Source of the DNA: Methylobacillus flagellatus KT
Lineage (GTDB): Bacteria > Pseudomonadota > Gammaproteobacteria > Burkholderiales > Methylophilaceae
Assembly (NCBI RefSeq): GCF_000013705.1
Contig: NC_007947.1
Location: 1,054,001 to 1,118,000 of the forward strand
Direction: 5' to 3'
Length of the DNA: 64,000 nt
The position numbers and the translations under genes are program-made. Positions 34,262-43,067 of this stretch are shown here, in pieces; positions within the stretch are counted from its first letter, which is position 1, and each line of letters starts with the position of its first letter. The notes beneath the pieces are model-generated. The model saw only the letters and a list, made by a program, of their open reading frames with translations, did not search any database and was not told where the DNA came from.

Positions 34262-35872
34262 ATGAAGTTGAAATCCGTTGTTCGAAATCGATTCGCCATT
34301 GCTGCATGGTTGTTGGCAGCCATTGGCGTGCAGCCGGTGGCTGCGGTATCCGCTGCCACTGCGGCGCCTACCCAATGGTCTTTTGGCATCCTTGCTGATA
34401 CCCAGGGGGCAAGCGATCCGCGAGGTGTTTCCGTCAGGCTGATGCAGCCAGTCATTGACCGCTTCGCCAACCACCACGACATTGACTTGCTCATTTCCAT
34501 CGGCGATCTGACCGAGGACGGTACCGTCGCTGAGTTCAACACTTGGAAGCAGGCCGCAAAGCCATTGACCGATGCCGGCATTCCGCTTTATCTGACGCGC
34601 GGCAATCATGATGTCCGCGCCGAAAGCAGTACCGTAGGTATCGATCCTTTGCTCGGTCCTTCCACTTCCCGAGGTACCGAGGTCTGGTCCGCAACCTTTC
34701 CTGAACTGAGCGGACCCAACGTGACCGCTGGACCAGGCGCATCCTACTCGTTCACCTATAACAACACGCGTTTCGTTTCGCTCGACCTTTACGGCGCAAT
34801 GCCTAGCGAGCTCGTTGGCTGGGCAGCCAGCCAGCAGAAAGGTAGCCATGACCATATGTTCGTCTTTGCCCATGAGCCTTTCTTCGGGCGTGCGCGGGAA
34901 GGCGTAATCGGCGATGACCCGCTGCGGATGCAGATACTCTCGCAATTGAGCAGCAATGGGGTTGATGCCTATTTGAGCGGGCATGACCACCAGTACAGCC
35001 GCTCGGCTGCTGTCGATGGCCAGGACGTATTGCTTCACCACTTCGTCGCGGGTTCTAACGCCGAGAAATATTATCGGTTCGAGAATGAATTCAATGTTGG
35101 AGAGGAAGTTGGTGCCGCACTGGAAAACAATAAGGTTGGCTACAGCGTCGTCGATATCGATGGGCCCTTCGTGACCTTCACCTATTACTCGGCGACTCCA
35201 CCAGCTTCATCGGATTTCCTGGAAACTTGGGAGCCAGAGTGGGCCGTGGCTGACCGTACGACCTTCTCGACCAACGGCCACTCCTATGGCATCAACGCAG
35301 GTGAGTCCTACGCTGGTCTGGACAGTTCGATTGCAGCGGGCGATGGATTCATCGGTACGCAGGCAGAAATCCTGGCCGGACAAAATCTCGATGGACGCAC
35401 CGTGACCACTGAGCCTGATTCCGGCGATGGCATCACCCAGAAACTTGGCAATATCGTCAACTTCGGCTGGCGGGCGAATACGGACGGCCTGCACAGCGAT
35501 ATCCTCTACCTGGGTGGTATGGATGACCAGCTTGATGGTGTTGCCGATCCTTTCGTGCTCGCCCTGAGCTATGGCGAGGATGTGGCAGTCGACGAATCAT
35601 TGCTGCGCCTGATGTATCTGGTGGATGGTGAGTGGGTATTGGCAGTGGAAGCCAACACAGAGGGGACGCCGTTCTTTGTCTCAGGTGCTTGGAATGCCAC
35701 CTATGGCCTGGGGACGTATGGCGTGGATACTGTCAACAACCAGGTATGGGCGGTGATTGACCGCAACGGGCAGTTCGCTGTGGCTGCCGTGCCTGAGCCT
35801 TCTGCAATGGCACTGATGCTGTGCGGACTTGGACTGTTGGTGCCACTGGCAGCGCGACGTCGGCGCAGCTGA
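34262..35872 (+). CDS. PEP-CTERM-anchored calcineurin-like phosphoesterase
   Basis: A 536-residue exported protein with an N-terminal signal peptide and a metallophosphatase domain (residues about 38-270). Its metal ligands are in GILADTQGAS, ISIGDLTEDG, TRGNHDVR, FAHEPFF and LSGHDHQYS. A long Ser/Thr/Gly-rich beta region follows. The C-terminus is a textbook PEP-CTERM signal: VPEPSAM, a hydrophobic helix, then RRRRS. Such proteins are cut and anchored by an exosortase, usually with an exopolysaccharide locus elsewhere. ATG 34262 follows GGGGAG. The substrate is unknown. Confidence 0.9.
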   Translation: MKLKSVVRNRFAIAAWLLAAIGVQPVAAVSAATAAPTQWSFGILADTQGASDPRGVSVRLMQPVIDRFANHHDIDLLISIGDLTEDGTVAEFNTWKQAAKPLTDAGIPLYLTRGNHDVRAESSTVGIDPLLGPSTSRGTEVWSATFPELSGPNVTAGPGASYSFTYNNTRFVSLDLYGAMPSELVGWAASQQKGSHDHMFVFAHEPFFGRAREGVIGDDPLRMQILSQLSSNGVDAYLSGHDHQYSRSAAVDGQDVLLHHFVAGSNAEKYYRFENEFNVGEEVGAALENNKVGYSVVDIDGPFVTFTYYSATPPASSDFLETWEPEWAVADRTTFSTNGHSYGINAGESYAGLDSSIAAGDGFIGTQAEILAGQNLDGRTVTTEPDSGDGITQKLGNIVNFGWRANTDGLHSDILYLGGMDDQLDGVADPFVLALSYGEDVAVDESLLRLMYLVDGEWVLAVEANTEGTPFFVSGAWNATYGLGTYGVDTVNNQVWAVIDRNGQFAVAAVPEPSAMALMLCGLGLLVPLAARRRRS

Positions 35873-35904
35873 GTGGAGAATACCGGCGCTCTCAAGCCAG
35901 ATAA

Positions 35905-35937
35905 AACAAGGGCTGCTGTGGCAGTCCTTGTTTTTTG
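35905..35937 (+). terminator. Rho-independent terminator after the metallophosphatase gene
   Basis: AACAAGGxCTGC and GCAGxCCTTGTT form a stem (loop TGTG) followed by TTTT, about 30 bases past the stop codon. Confidence 0.8.
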
Positions 35938-36016
35938 TCCAACCTGTGCGGTTGTGACCGTGGGACCAGTGGCACATGCCGGGCTGGAAGGCATCATTGT
36001 GCAACATAGCTGACGT

Positions 36017-37402
36017 TCACGTTCTCAGCCGCGTCAGGCTGCGTTTGCGGTGTGATGCTGAGGATGAAGCTGGAAGTGCTAGTCGCCAGTGTTGGCGGCA
36101 AGGATACACTGAAGCGGATAGCATAGGATTTGCCTCAGGAATAGTGATTTCACTATTGCCCTTGAAGCTGCCTGCCGGAAGTCCATGCGCCTTGATGTAG
36201 TAGGTTTCCGTATTGCCTGACTTATTCGTGATGCGCAGCTCGTAACGGTTGCGCAGGCTGCCGTCGGCAAGTTGGATGACTAGCGGCTGCCGCTGTTGTT
36301 GCACGATGGCAGTAAACGGCGTAAGCGTGCTGATGGAGTGCCAGGTGAAGGCAATGCTGGCAATCAGTAGGCCAACGTAGCCGAACCGTTTGGCCCTGGC
36401 CAGTCGTTTCATGCGGACATCTGGTTCCTGGATATTTTCATCACGGTCGAAACGGATCAGGCCATGAGGTAGCTTGAGGCGGTCCATGATCTGGTTGCAG
36501 GCATCCACGCACAAGCCGCACGAAATGCAGCCAATCTGGAACCCCTTGCGGATGTCCACGCCTGTTGGGCAAACATTCACACAGTAATTGCAGTCTATGC
36601 AGTCGCCAAAACCTTGCTGGCGACGGCTTTCCACAGTCTTGAGCTCGGCGGTGGGTGCTTTGCGCCCACGGCGGCCTTCGCCGCGCACCCAGTCGTAAAT
36701 GACCGTGACGGTGGCGGGATCCTGCATTACTCCCTGGAACTTGCCATAAGGGCAGGCCACGAAGCATACGTCTTCGCGTGCAAACCCGGCGGCCACATAG
36801 GTCGTGGCGGTCAGGACAGCGATGGTGATATAAGCCGCCACCGCTGCTTCTCCTGCAAATACCTGCCTGAATAACATCCCTGCCTCGGCAAAATAGAGGG
36901 TGAAAGTGAGGGCTGTGGCGAACGACAGCATCAACCACAGTGCATGGGTGCTGCCGAGCAGGATGGCTTTTCGCGGGCTCCAGGGGGCTTGCTGCAGGCG
37001 CTTCCTGGCCGGGGCTTCGCCTTGTATCCATTTTTCGATGAAGAGAAAAGCATCCGTCCATAGGGTCTGGAAACAGAAAAATCCGCAGAATACCCGCCCG
37101 AACATGGCGGCGGAAACAAACAGCAGGCTGGCGGCTACCACGAGGATGCCCACGAGCACCATCAAGTCCTGAGGGTAGAGGATGAGGTTGAAGATATGGA
37201 AGCGCCTGTTCCCGATATCGAAAAGTAATGCTTGGCCAACCTGGTTGGGCCATGGCAGCCAGGGCAGCAGGAAATAGACAGCAAAAGCGATATTGAGGAT
37301 GATGGATTTCAGGGTGCGGTAACGCCCCTTGACCGAATAAGGCACGATGGGAATGACTTTTCGCGAGGCGGCGGGGCGGGAAATGGTAGCTTCTGCTTGC
37401 AT
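36017..37402 (-). CDS. ccoG: CcoG (RdxA/FixG) cytochrome oxidase accessory protein, 3' end frameshifted
   Basis: An inner-membrane 4Fe-4S protein, linked to copper reduction for cbb3-type oxidase assembly. Visible are several membrane helices (GRVFCGFFCFQTLW) and two ferredoxin motifs (CIDCNYCVNVCPTGVDIRKG, CISCGLCVDACNQIMDRLKL). A C-terminal periplasmic Ig-like domain follows. ATG 37402 follows AGGAA. The frame as read ends with a Cys/His/Arg tail unlike the family. Moving one base at about 36133 gives GKSYAIRFSVSLPPTL...VSYVAQ and a stop at 35994, a natural CcoG end. One G seems to be missing: a sequencing error or a real frameshift. No ccoNOPQ genes are nearby. Confidence 0.9.
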   Translation of the reverse strand: MQAEATISRPAASRKVIPIVPYSVKGRYRTLKSIILNIAFAVYFLLPWLPWPNQVGQALLFDIGNRRFHIFNLILYPQDLMVLVGILVVAASLLFVSAAMFGRVFCGFFCFQTLWTDAFLFIEKWIQGEAPARKRLQQAPWSPRKAILLGSTHALWLMLSFATALTFTLYFAEAGMLFRQVFAGEAAVAAYITIAVLTATTYVAAGFAREDVCFVACPYGKFQGVMQDPATVTVIYDWVRGEGRRGRKAPTAELKTVESRRQQGFGDCIDCNYCVNVCPTGVDIRKGFQIGCISCGLCVDACNQIMDRLKLPHGLIRFDRDENIQEPDVRMKRLARAKRFGYVGLLIASIAFTWHSISTLTPFTAIVQQQRQPLVIQLADGSLRNRYELRITNKSGNTETYYIKAHGLPAGSFKGNSEITIPEANPMLSASVYPCRQHWRLALPASSSASHRKRSLTRLRT

Positions 37403-37526
37403 GACAATTCCTGAATGAACGATGCTATGCAAAATTGTGAAGAAGCAGGTAGTCCTATAACAGATTCAGATGGTAATGAATTTATAGTGTCAGATTGCCG
37501 GAGCGGGCTGCAGTTCCTGCATTGGG

Positions 37527-37895
37527 TCAAATAATCAAAGCTGCGGCCACCTGACGGCTTTCCGCCATCAGGATATTGTAGGTGCGGCAGGCTGCTTCTG
37601 TGGTCATGCATTCCATGCTGATGCCGGCTACGACGAGGTCGCGGCCAATGGATGGATGCAGAAAGCGGTGCCTGCTGCCCGTGCCGAGCAGGATCAGCTC
37701 AGGCTTGAGTGCCAGCAATGCCTGGAAATGGGTTGGCTGTAATTGGTCGAAGTCTTCAACCGGCCAGGCAGGCAGCAGGCTGCCTGGCAATACGATCAGG
37801 CTGTGTTCGTGGCGCTGATGGTTGATTTCAACCCAGCCGTCGCCGTAACCAGTGATCAAATGGCTGCCCGCAGCCTGTGTCAGGTGCAATTTCAT
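37527..37895 (-). CDS. Mth938-like (DUF498) protein
   Basis: A 122-residue protein of the Mth938/NDUFAF3-like fold: MKLHLTQAAGSHLITGYGDG, SLIVLPGSLLPAWPVEDFDQ, ALKPELILLGTGSRHRFLHP and EAACRTYNILMAESRQVAAA. Bacterial members are small cytoplasmic proteins of unknown function; the mitochondrial relative helps assemble complex I. ATG 37895 fits the family start; a longer frame upstream has unrelated sequence. It is divergent from alaA, with about 110 bases between. Confidence 0.85.
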   Translation of the reverse strand: MKLHLTQAAGSHLITGYGDGWVEINHQRHEHSLIVLPGSLLPAWPVEDFDQLQPTHFQALLALKPELILLGTGSRHRFLHPSIGRDLVVAGISMECMTTEAACRTYNILMAESRQVAAALII

Positions 37896-38005
37896 AAGCA
37901 GAGGTGTCGAATAATCAAGAAAGTCTTTTGGGGCGCCATGCTTCAATTGCATGTCAACTCAATGTAAGATAGCACATTTTCCCCAACCGGAATTTGCAGG
38001 TCGCC

Positions 38006-39295
38006 ATGCAAGAAATTTCCAAGTCCAGCAAGCTCAGCAACGTATGCTACGACATTCGTGGCCCGGTGCTGGACCGAGCGCGGCAGATGGAGGAGGACGG
38101 GCACCGCATCATCAAGCTCAATATCGGCAATCCTGCGCCTTTTGGTTTTGCCGCGCCCGAGGAAATCCTGCAGGACGTGATTCGCAACATGGATTCCGCT
38201 TCCGGTTATACGGATTCCAAGGGTCTGTTCGCCGCACGTAAGGCGATTATGCATTACACCCAGCAGAAGAATATCCAGGGTGTGACCATCGATGACATCA
38301 TCATCGGCAATGGCGTTTCCGAGCTGATCGTCATGGCCATGCAGGCATTGCTCAACAACGGTGACCAGGTACTGGTGCCGATGCCTGATTATCCGTTGTG
38401 GACTGCGGCAGTGAACCTGGCGGGCGGGACGGCGCGGCACTATGTCTGCGACGAGCAGACTGGCTGGCTACCCGACCTCCGGGATATCGAGAACAAAATC
38501 ACGGCGAATACGCGCGGCATCGTCATTATCAACCCGAACAACCCGACGGGTGCCTTGTATCCGCGGGAAACGCTGGAAGGCATCATCGAGATCGCACGCC
38601 ATCACGGCCTGGTGATTTTCGCGGACGAAATCTACGACAAGGTATTGTTCGACGGCAATACGCACACCTCGATTGCTTCATTGGCTGATGATGTGCTGTT
38701 CGTGACCTTCAACGGTCTGTCCAAGAATTATCGTACCTGCGGTTACCGCGCCGGTTGGCTGGTGATCTCGGGAGAGAAGCGGCATGCGGGAGACTACATC
38801 GAGGGGTTGAACATGCTGGCTTCGATGCGCCTGTGCGCCAATGTGCCCGGGCAGTTGGCGATCCAGACCGCGCTGGGCGGCTACCAGAGCATAGACGACC
38901 TTGTGGCGCCGACCGGCCGGTTATGCAAGCAGCGCGACCTTGCCTACAAGATGCTGACCGATATTCCTGGTGTAAGTTGCGTCAAGCCCAAGGCTGGCCT
39001 GTACCTGTTTCCGCGCCTTGATCCCAAAATATATCCCATCCAGGATGACCAGCAATTCATCCTCGACCTGTTGCTGGAGGAGAAAGTCCTGCTGGTGCAG
39101 GGCACGGGCTTCAACTGGCGCGCGCCGGATCATTTCCGCGTCGTGTTCCTGCCGAATGTGGATGACCTCACCGAGGCATTTACCCGAATTGCCCGCTTCC
39201 TGGAAAATTACCGCAAGCAGCACAGCACCATCACCATAGTGGAAGGCAAAGCCTCGAAAGAGGCACAAACAACCTCCCAAAGCGCGTCGGCATGA
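38006..39295 (+). CDS. alaA: Alanine-synthesising aminotransferase AlaA
   Basis: A 429-residue class I/II PLP aminotransferase that makes alanine from pyruvate and glutamate. It follows E. coli AlaA closely: SSKLSNVCYDIRGPVLD, KLNIGNPAPFGF, IIGNGVSELIVMAMQALLN, VIINPNNPTGALY, FADEIYDKVL and the PLP-lysine region TFNGLSKNYRTCGYRAGW. ATG 38006 is preferred over a TTG four codons upstream. The tail after residue 405 is longer than in E. coli. hom follows 51 bases later, then thrC and thyA. Confidence 0.93.
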   Translation: MQEISKSSKLSNVCYDIRGPVLDRARQMEEDGHRIIKLNIGNPAPFGFAAPEEILQDVIRNMDSASGYTDSKGLFAARKAIMHYTQQKNIQGVTIDDIIIGNGVSELIVMAMQALLNNGDQVLVPMPDYPLWTAAVNLAGGTARHYVCDEQTGWLPDLRDIENKITANTRGIVIINPNNPTGALYPRETLEGIIEIARHHGLVIFADEIYDKVLFDGNTHTSIASLADDVLFVTFNGLSKNYRTCGYRAGWLVISGEKRHAGDYIEGLNMLASMRLCANVPGQLAIQTALGGYQSIDDLVAPTGRLCKQRDLAYKMLTDIPGVSCVKPKAGLYLFPRLDPKIYPIQDDQQFILDLLLEEKVLLVQGTGFNWRAPDHFRVVFLPNVDDLTEAFTRIARFLENYRKQHSTITIVEGKASKEAQTTSQSASA

Positions 39296-39346
39296 CGGCG
39301 CTGTCGCTGTACAAGATTGAATAAAGCAAGATAACTGGAAACCTGA

Positions 39347-40660
39347 ATGAAACCCATCAATGTTGGCCTGCTTGGCATCGGTACTGTCGGTGGCGGCACC
39401 TATACCGTTCTTACACGCAATCAGGAAGAAATCGCGCGCCGTGCTGGTCGCCCGATTGCCATCACGCGCGTTGCCGACCGCAATCTGGAATTGGCCCGCA
39501 AGGTCACGGCAGGTCAAGTTGACGTGACTGACGACGCATTTGCCGTGGTGGCAGATCCCAGCATCGACATCGTGGTCGAGCTGATCGGCGGGTGCACTGT
39601 CGCACGCGAATTGGTGATGAAGGCGATCGAACATGGCAAGCATGTGGTCACCGCCAACAAGGCGCTGATCGCGTTGCACGGTAACGAGATTTTTGCCGCG
39701 GCGCAGCAGAAGGGGGTGATCGTTGCTTTTGAAGCTGCGGTGGCAGGGGGTATTCCCATCATCAAGGCCGTACGCGAGGGCCTGGCCGCCAACCGTATCG
39801 AGTGGATTGCGGGCATCATCAACGGTACCACCAATTTCATCCTCTCGGAAATGCGTGAGAAGGGGCTGGCCTTTGCTGATGTGCTCAAGGAGGCGCAGCG
39901 CCTGGGCTATGCCGAGGCCGACCCGACCTTCGACGTTGAGGGTGTGGATGCGGCGCACAAGCTCATGATCCTGGCTGCAATTGGCTTCGGTATCCCGATG
40001 CAGTTCGACAAGGCCTATGTTGAAGGCATCAGCAAGCTGGACTCCATTGATATCCGTTATGCGGAAGAGCTGGGCTACCGCGTCAAGCTGCTTGGCATTA
40101 CCAAGCGCACCAGCCAAGGCGTGGAGCTGCGCGTGCACCCGACCTTGATCCCCGAAAAGCGCCTGATTGCCAATGTCAACGGCGCCATGAATGCGGTGCT
40201 GGTGAAGGGGGACGCGGTTGGGCCTACCTTGTATTACGGCGCAGGCGCAGGTGCCGAGCCCACCGCTAGCGCCGTGGTGGCTGATATTGTCGACGTAACG
40301 CGCACACACACGACCGATGTGCACCAACGCGTCCCTCACCTGGCGTTCCAACCCGACCAGCTCGTGGATTTGCCCATCCTGGCAATCGGCGAGGTGAGCA
40401 GCGCTTATTACCTGCGGCTGCGCGCGGTGGACAAGCCAGGCGTGCTGGCCGATGTGACCCGCATCCTGGGTGACCGCCAGATTTCGATTGATGCCATGAT
40501 CCAGAAAGAACCACAGGAAGGCGAAGACCAGGCCGATATCATCATCCTGACCCATGTCACGGCCGAGAAGAACATGGATGACGCGATTGCCGCCATCGAG
40601 GCATTGCCTGCCATTTCCGGCAGCGTGACCCGCTTGCGTATGGAAGAGCTGAGCCGATAA
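39347..40660 (+). CDS. hom: Homoserine dehydrogenase
   Basis: A 437-residue monofunctional enzyme reducing aspartate semialdehyde to homoserine (threonine/methionine branch). It has an N-terminal NAD(P) fold (VGLLGIGTVGGGTYTVL), a catalytic domain (NGTTNFILSEM, GYAEADPTFDVEGVDAAHKL) and a C-terminal ACT domain (LRLRAVDKPGVLADVTRILG), which usually gives threonine feedback. Length is normal. thrC starts 50 bases after its end, forming the usual betaproteobacterial alaA-hom-thrC order. Confidence 0.96.
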   Translation: MKPINVGLLGIGTVGGGTYTVLTRNQEEIARRAGRPIAITRVADRNLELARKVTAGQVDVTDDAFAVVADPSIDIVVELIGGCTVARELVMKAIEHGKHVVTANKALIALHGNEIFAAAQQKGVIVAFEAAVAGGIPIIKAVREGLAANRIEWIAGIINGTTNFILSEMREKGLAFADVLKEAQRLGYAEADPTFDVEGVDAAHKLMILAAIGFGIPMQFDKAYVEGISKLDSIDIRYAEELGYRVKLLGITKRTSQGVELRVHPTLIPEKRLIANVNGAMNAVLVKGDAVGPTLYYGAGAGAEPTASAVVADIVDVTRTHTTDVHQRVPHLAFQPDQLVDLPILAIGEVSSAYYLRLRAVDKPGVLADVTRILGDRQISIDAMIQKEPQEGEDQADIIILTHVTAEKNMDDAIAAIEALPAISGSVTRLRMEELSR

Positions 40661-40710
40661 CTTGAGAAAGGGTTGCAGGTAGCGCAGTTGCTGCCTGCAT
40701 CAGTTGTGCC

Positions 40711-42138
40711 ATGAGATATATTTCCACCCGCGGGCAATCGCCCGCACAGTCGTTTACTGAAATCCTGCTTGGCGGCCTGGCGCCCGATGGCGGCCTCTAT
40801 TTGCCCGAGCAATATCCGCAATTCAGCCAGGACGAGCTGAATGCGATGCGCGGCATGCATTACCGCGACCTGGCGTTCACCATCCTCTCGCGCCTGATCG
40901 ATGATATTCCTGCTGCTGACCTGCGCGCCATTATCGACAAGACCTATCGTGCGGATGTCTATGCCTATGCGCGCGCTGGACAGAATGCCGAGGACATCAC
41001 TCCCACGCTCAAGCTGGAGGACGACCTCTACCTGCTGTCCTTGTCCAATGGCCCGACCCTGGCATTCAAGGACATGGCGATGCAGTTGCTTGGCAACCTG
41101 TTCGAATATGTGCTGGCGCAGAAAGGCGAGACGATCAATATCCTCGGCGCAACTTCCGGAGACACCGGTTCTGCTGCGGAATACGCCATGCGCGGCAAGC
41201 AGGGTGTCAAGGTGTTCATGCTCTCGCCTTACCAGAAGATGAGCCGTTTCCAGACTGCGCAGATGTTCAGCCTGCAGGATGACAATATTTTCAATATCGC
41301 GGTCAAGGGCGTGTTCGACGATTGCCAGGACATCGTCAAGGCCGTGTCCAATGACCATGCCTTCAAGGCAAAGAACAAGATCGGCGCAGTAAACTCCATC
41401 AACTGGGCGCGTGTGGCGGCCCAGGTGGTGTATTACTTCAAGGGTTACTTTGCCGTCACCGCGGACAATGCGCAGCGGGTCAGCTTCGCCGTGCCTTCCG
41501 GCAACTTCGGCAACGTCTGTGCCGGGCATATCGCCCGCATGATGGGCTTGCCGATTGCCAAGCTGGTAGTGGCGACCAACGAAAACGATGTGCTGGACGA
41601 ATTCTTCAAGACCGGTGTCTATCGTCCGCGCGGTTCTGCCAATACTTACCACACCTCCAGTCCTTCCATGGATATTTCCAAGGCATCCAATTTCGAGCGC
41701 TTCGTCTTCGATCTGGTGGGCCGTGATGCGGCCAAGGTGCGTGAGCTGTGGGGCAAGGTAGATGCGGGTGGCAGCGTCGACCTCAATGAAGGCGGTTGGT
41801 TTGCCAAGGTGGCGGATTACGGCTTTGTCTCCGGCAGCAGCAACCACGCCAACCGCATGCAGACCATCAGGGTGACCCATGAGCGCTATGGCGTCACCAT
41901 CGATACCCATACCGCCGATGGTCTCAAGGTGGCGTTGGAGCAGCGCGAGGCGGGCATTCCGATGCTGGTACTTGAAACCGCGTTGCCGGCCAAATTCGAG
42001 GATGCGATTGTCGAGGCGCTGGGCCAGAAGCCCGAACGCCCGCACAGCCTGGAGGGCTTGGAAGCCCTGCCGCAGCGCTTTGAGGTGATGGAGGCCGATG
42101 TGGCCGCTATCAAGCAGTTCATTGTCGAGCATGTTTGA
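40711..42138 (+). CDS. thrC: Threonine synthase
   Basis: A 475-residue PLP enzyme turning phosphohomoserine into threonine. Its start, MRYISTRGQSPAQSFTEILL, and LSNGPTLAFKDMAMQLLGNL (PLP-binding Lys) are typical, as are GATSGDTGSAAEYAMRGK and FAVPSGNFGNVCAGHIA. It is the longer type found in gamma/betaproteobacteria and yeast. thyA follows after 12 bases, close enough for one transcript. Confidence 0.96.
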   Translation: MRYISTRGQSPAQSFTEILLGGLAPDGGLYLPEQYPQFSQDELNAMRGMHYRDLAFTILSRLIDDIPAADLRAIIDKTYRADVYAYARAGQNAEDITPTLKLEDDLYLLSLSNGPTLAFKDMAMQLLGNLFEYVLAQKGETINILGATSGDTGSAAEYAMRGKQGVKVFMLSPYQKMSRFQTAQMFSLQDDNIFNIAVKGVFDDCQDIVKAVSNDHAFKAKNKIGAVNSINWARVAAQVVYYFKGYFAVTADNAQRVSFAVPSGNFGNVCAGHIARMMGLPIAKLVVATNENDVLDEFFKTGVYRPRGSANTYHTSSPSMDISKASNFERFVFDLVGRDAAKVRELWGKVDAGGSVDLNEGGWFAKVADYGFVSGSSNHANRMQTIRVTHERYGVTIDTHTADGLKVALEQREAGIPMLVLETALPAKFEDAIVEALGQKPERPHSLEGLEALPQRFEVMEADVAAIKQFIVEHV

Positions 42139-42150
42139 TCGGGAGAGGGA

Positions 42151-42945
42151 ATGAAGGTCTATCACGACTTGATGCGCCACGTACTGGAGCAGGGCCACAA
42201 GAAGGAAGACCGCACCGGCACCGGTACGCTGTCCGTATTCGGCTACCAGATGCGCTTCGACCTGTCCGAGGGCTTTCCGCTGCTGACCACCAAGAAGGTT
42301 CACCTGAAGTCCATTATTCATGAGCTGCTCTGGTTTTTGCAGGGCAGTACCAACATTGCCTACCTCAAGGAAAACGGCGTGACCATCTGGGACGAGTGGG
42401 CGGATGCCGAGGGCAACCTGGGGCCAGTGTACGGCTACCAGTGGCGCAATTGGCCCAAACCGGATGGAGGCCATATCGATCAGATCAGCGAAGTGATAGC
42501 GGCCATCAAGCGTAATCCGGACTCTCGCCGTCTGATTGTGTCCGCATGGAATGTCGCCGATGTTGACAAGATGAAATTGCCGCCTTGCCATGCGTTTTTC
42601 CAGTTCTATGTGGCGGATGGCAAGCTTTCGTGCCAGTTGTACCAGCGTAGTGCGGATATCTTTCTCGGCGTACCGTTCAATATCGCCTCCTATGCCTTGC
42701 TCACCATGATGGTGGCGCAGGTATGTGATCTCAAGCTTGGCGATTTTGTACATACACTGGGTGATGCGCATATCTATCTCAATCATCTCGAGCAGGTGAA
42801 GGAGCAATTGTCGCGTGAGCCTTATCCTCTGCCTGTGATGCGGATCAATCCCGAGGTCAAGGATATCTTTGCTTTCCGTTTCGAGGATTTCACACTGGAG
42901 AATTACCAGTCGCATCCCGCTATCAAGGCCCCCGTTGCAGTGTAG
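42151..42945 (+). CDS. thyA: Thymidylate synthase
   Basis: A 264-residue enzyme, the same length as E. coli ThyA, methylating dUMP with methylene-tetrahydrofolate. Motifs: [19 protein letters not shown], catalytic cysteine in [33 protein letters not shown] and [21 protein letters not shown] precedes the start. Its partner dihydrofolate reductase (folA) is 7.3 kb to the right and not in the same transcript. Confidence 0.97.
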   Translation: MKVYHDLMRHVLEQGHKKEDRTGTGTLSVFGYQMRFDLSEGFPLLTTKKVHLKSIIHELLWFLQGSTNIAYLKENGVTIWDEWADAEGNLGPVYGYQWRNWPKPDGGHIDQISEVIAAIKRNPDSRRLIVSAWNVADVDKMKLPPCHAFFQFYVADGKLSCQLYQRSADIFLGVPFNIASYALLTMMVAQVCDLKLGDFVHTLGDAHIYLNHLEQVKEQLSREPYPLPVMRINPEVKDIFAFRFEDFTLENYQSHPAIKAPVAV

Positions 42946-43067
42946 TTCCCCGGTTTGAGTCTATGTGGTCGTTTTCCCTTCATGCGCTTGCAATGCGGGC
43001 ACCGGTGGTCGCGCATTTGTTTTCTGTATCAGGCTGCCAGCGGCATGGTCCGGGAAGGTAGCATTCA

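Noticed and set aside
38921..40555. 544-codon open frame antisense to alaA and hom
   Set aside because: Same reason: entirely opposite real genes, no family likeness.
40408..42915. 835-codon open frame antisense to hom, thrC and thyA
   Set aside because: It spans three well-identified genes on the other strand; the protein is His/Leu-rich without any domain. Codon-bias shadow.
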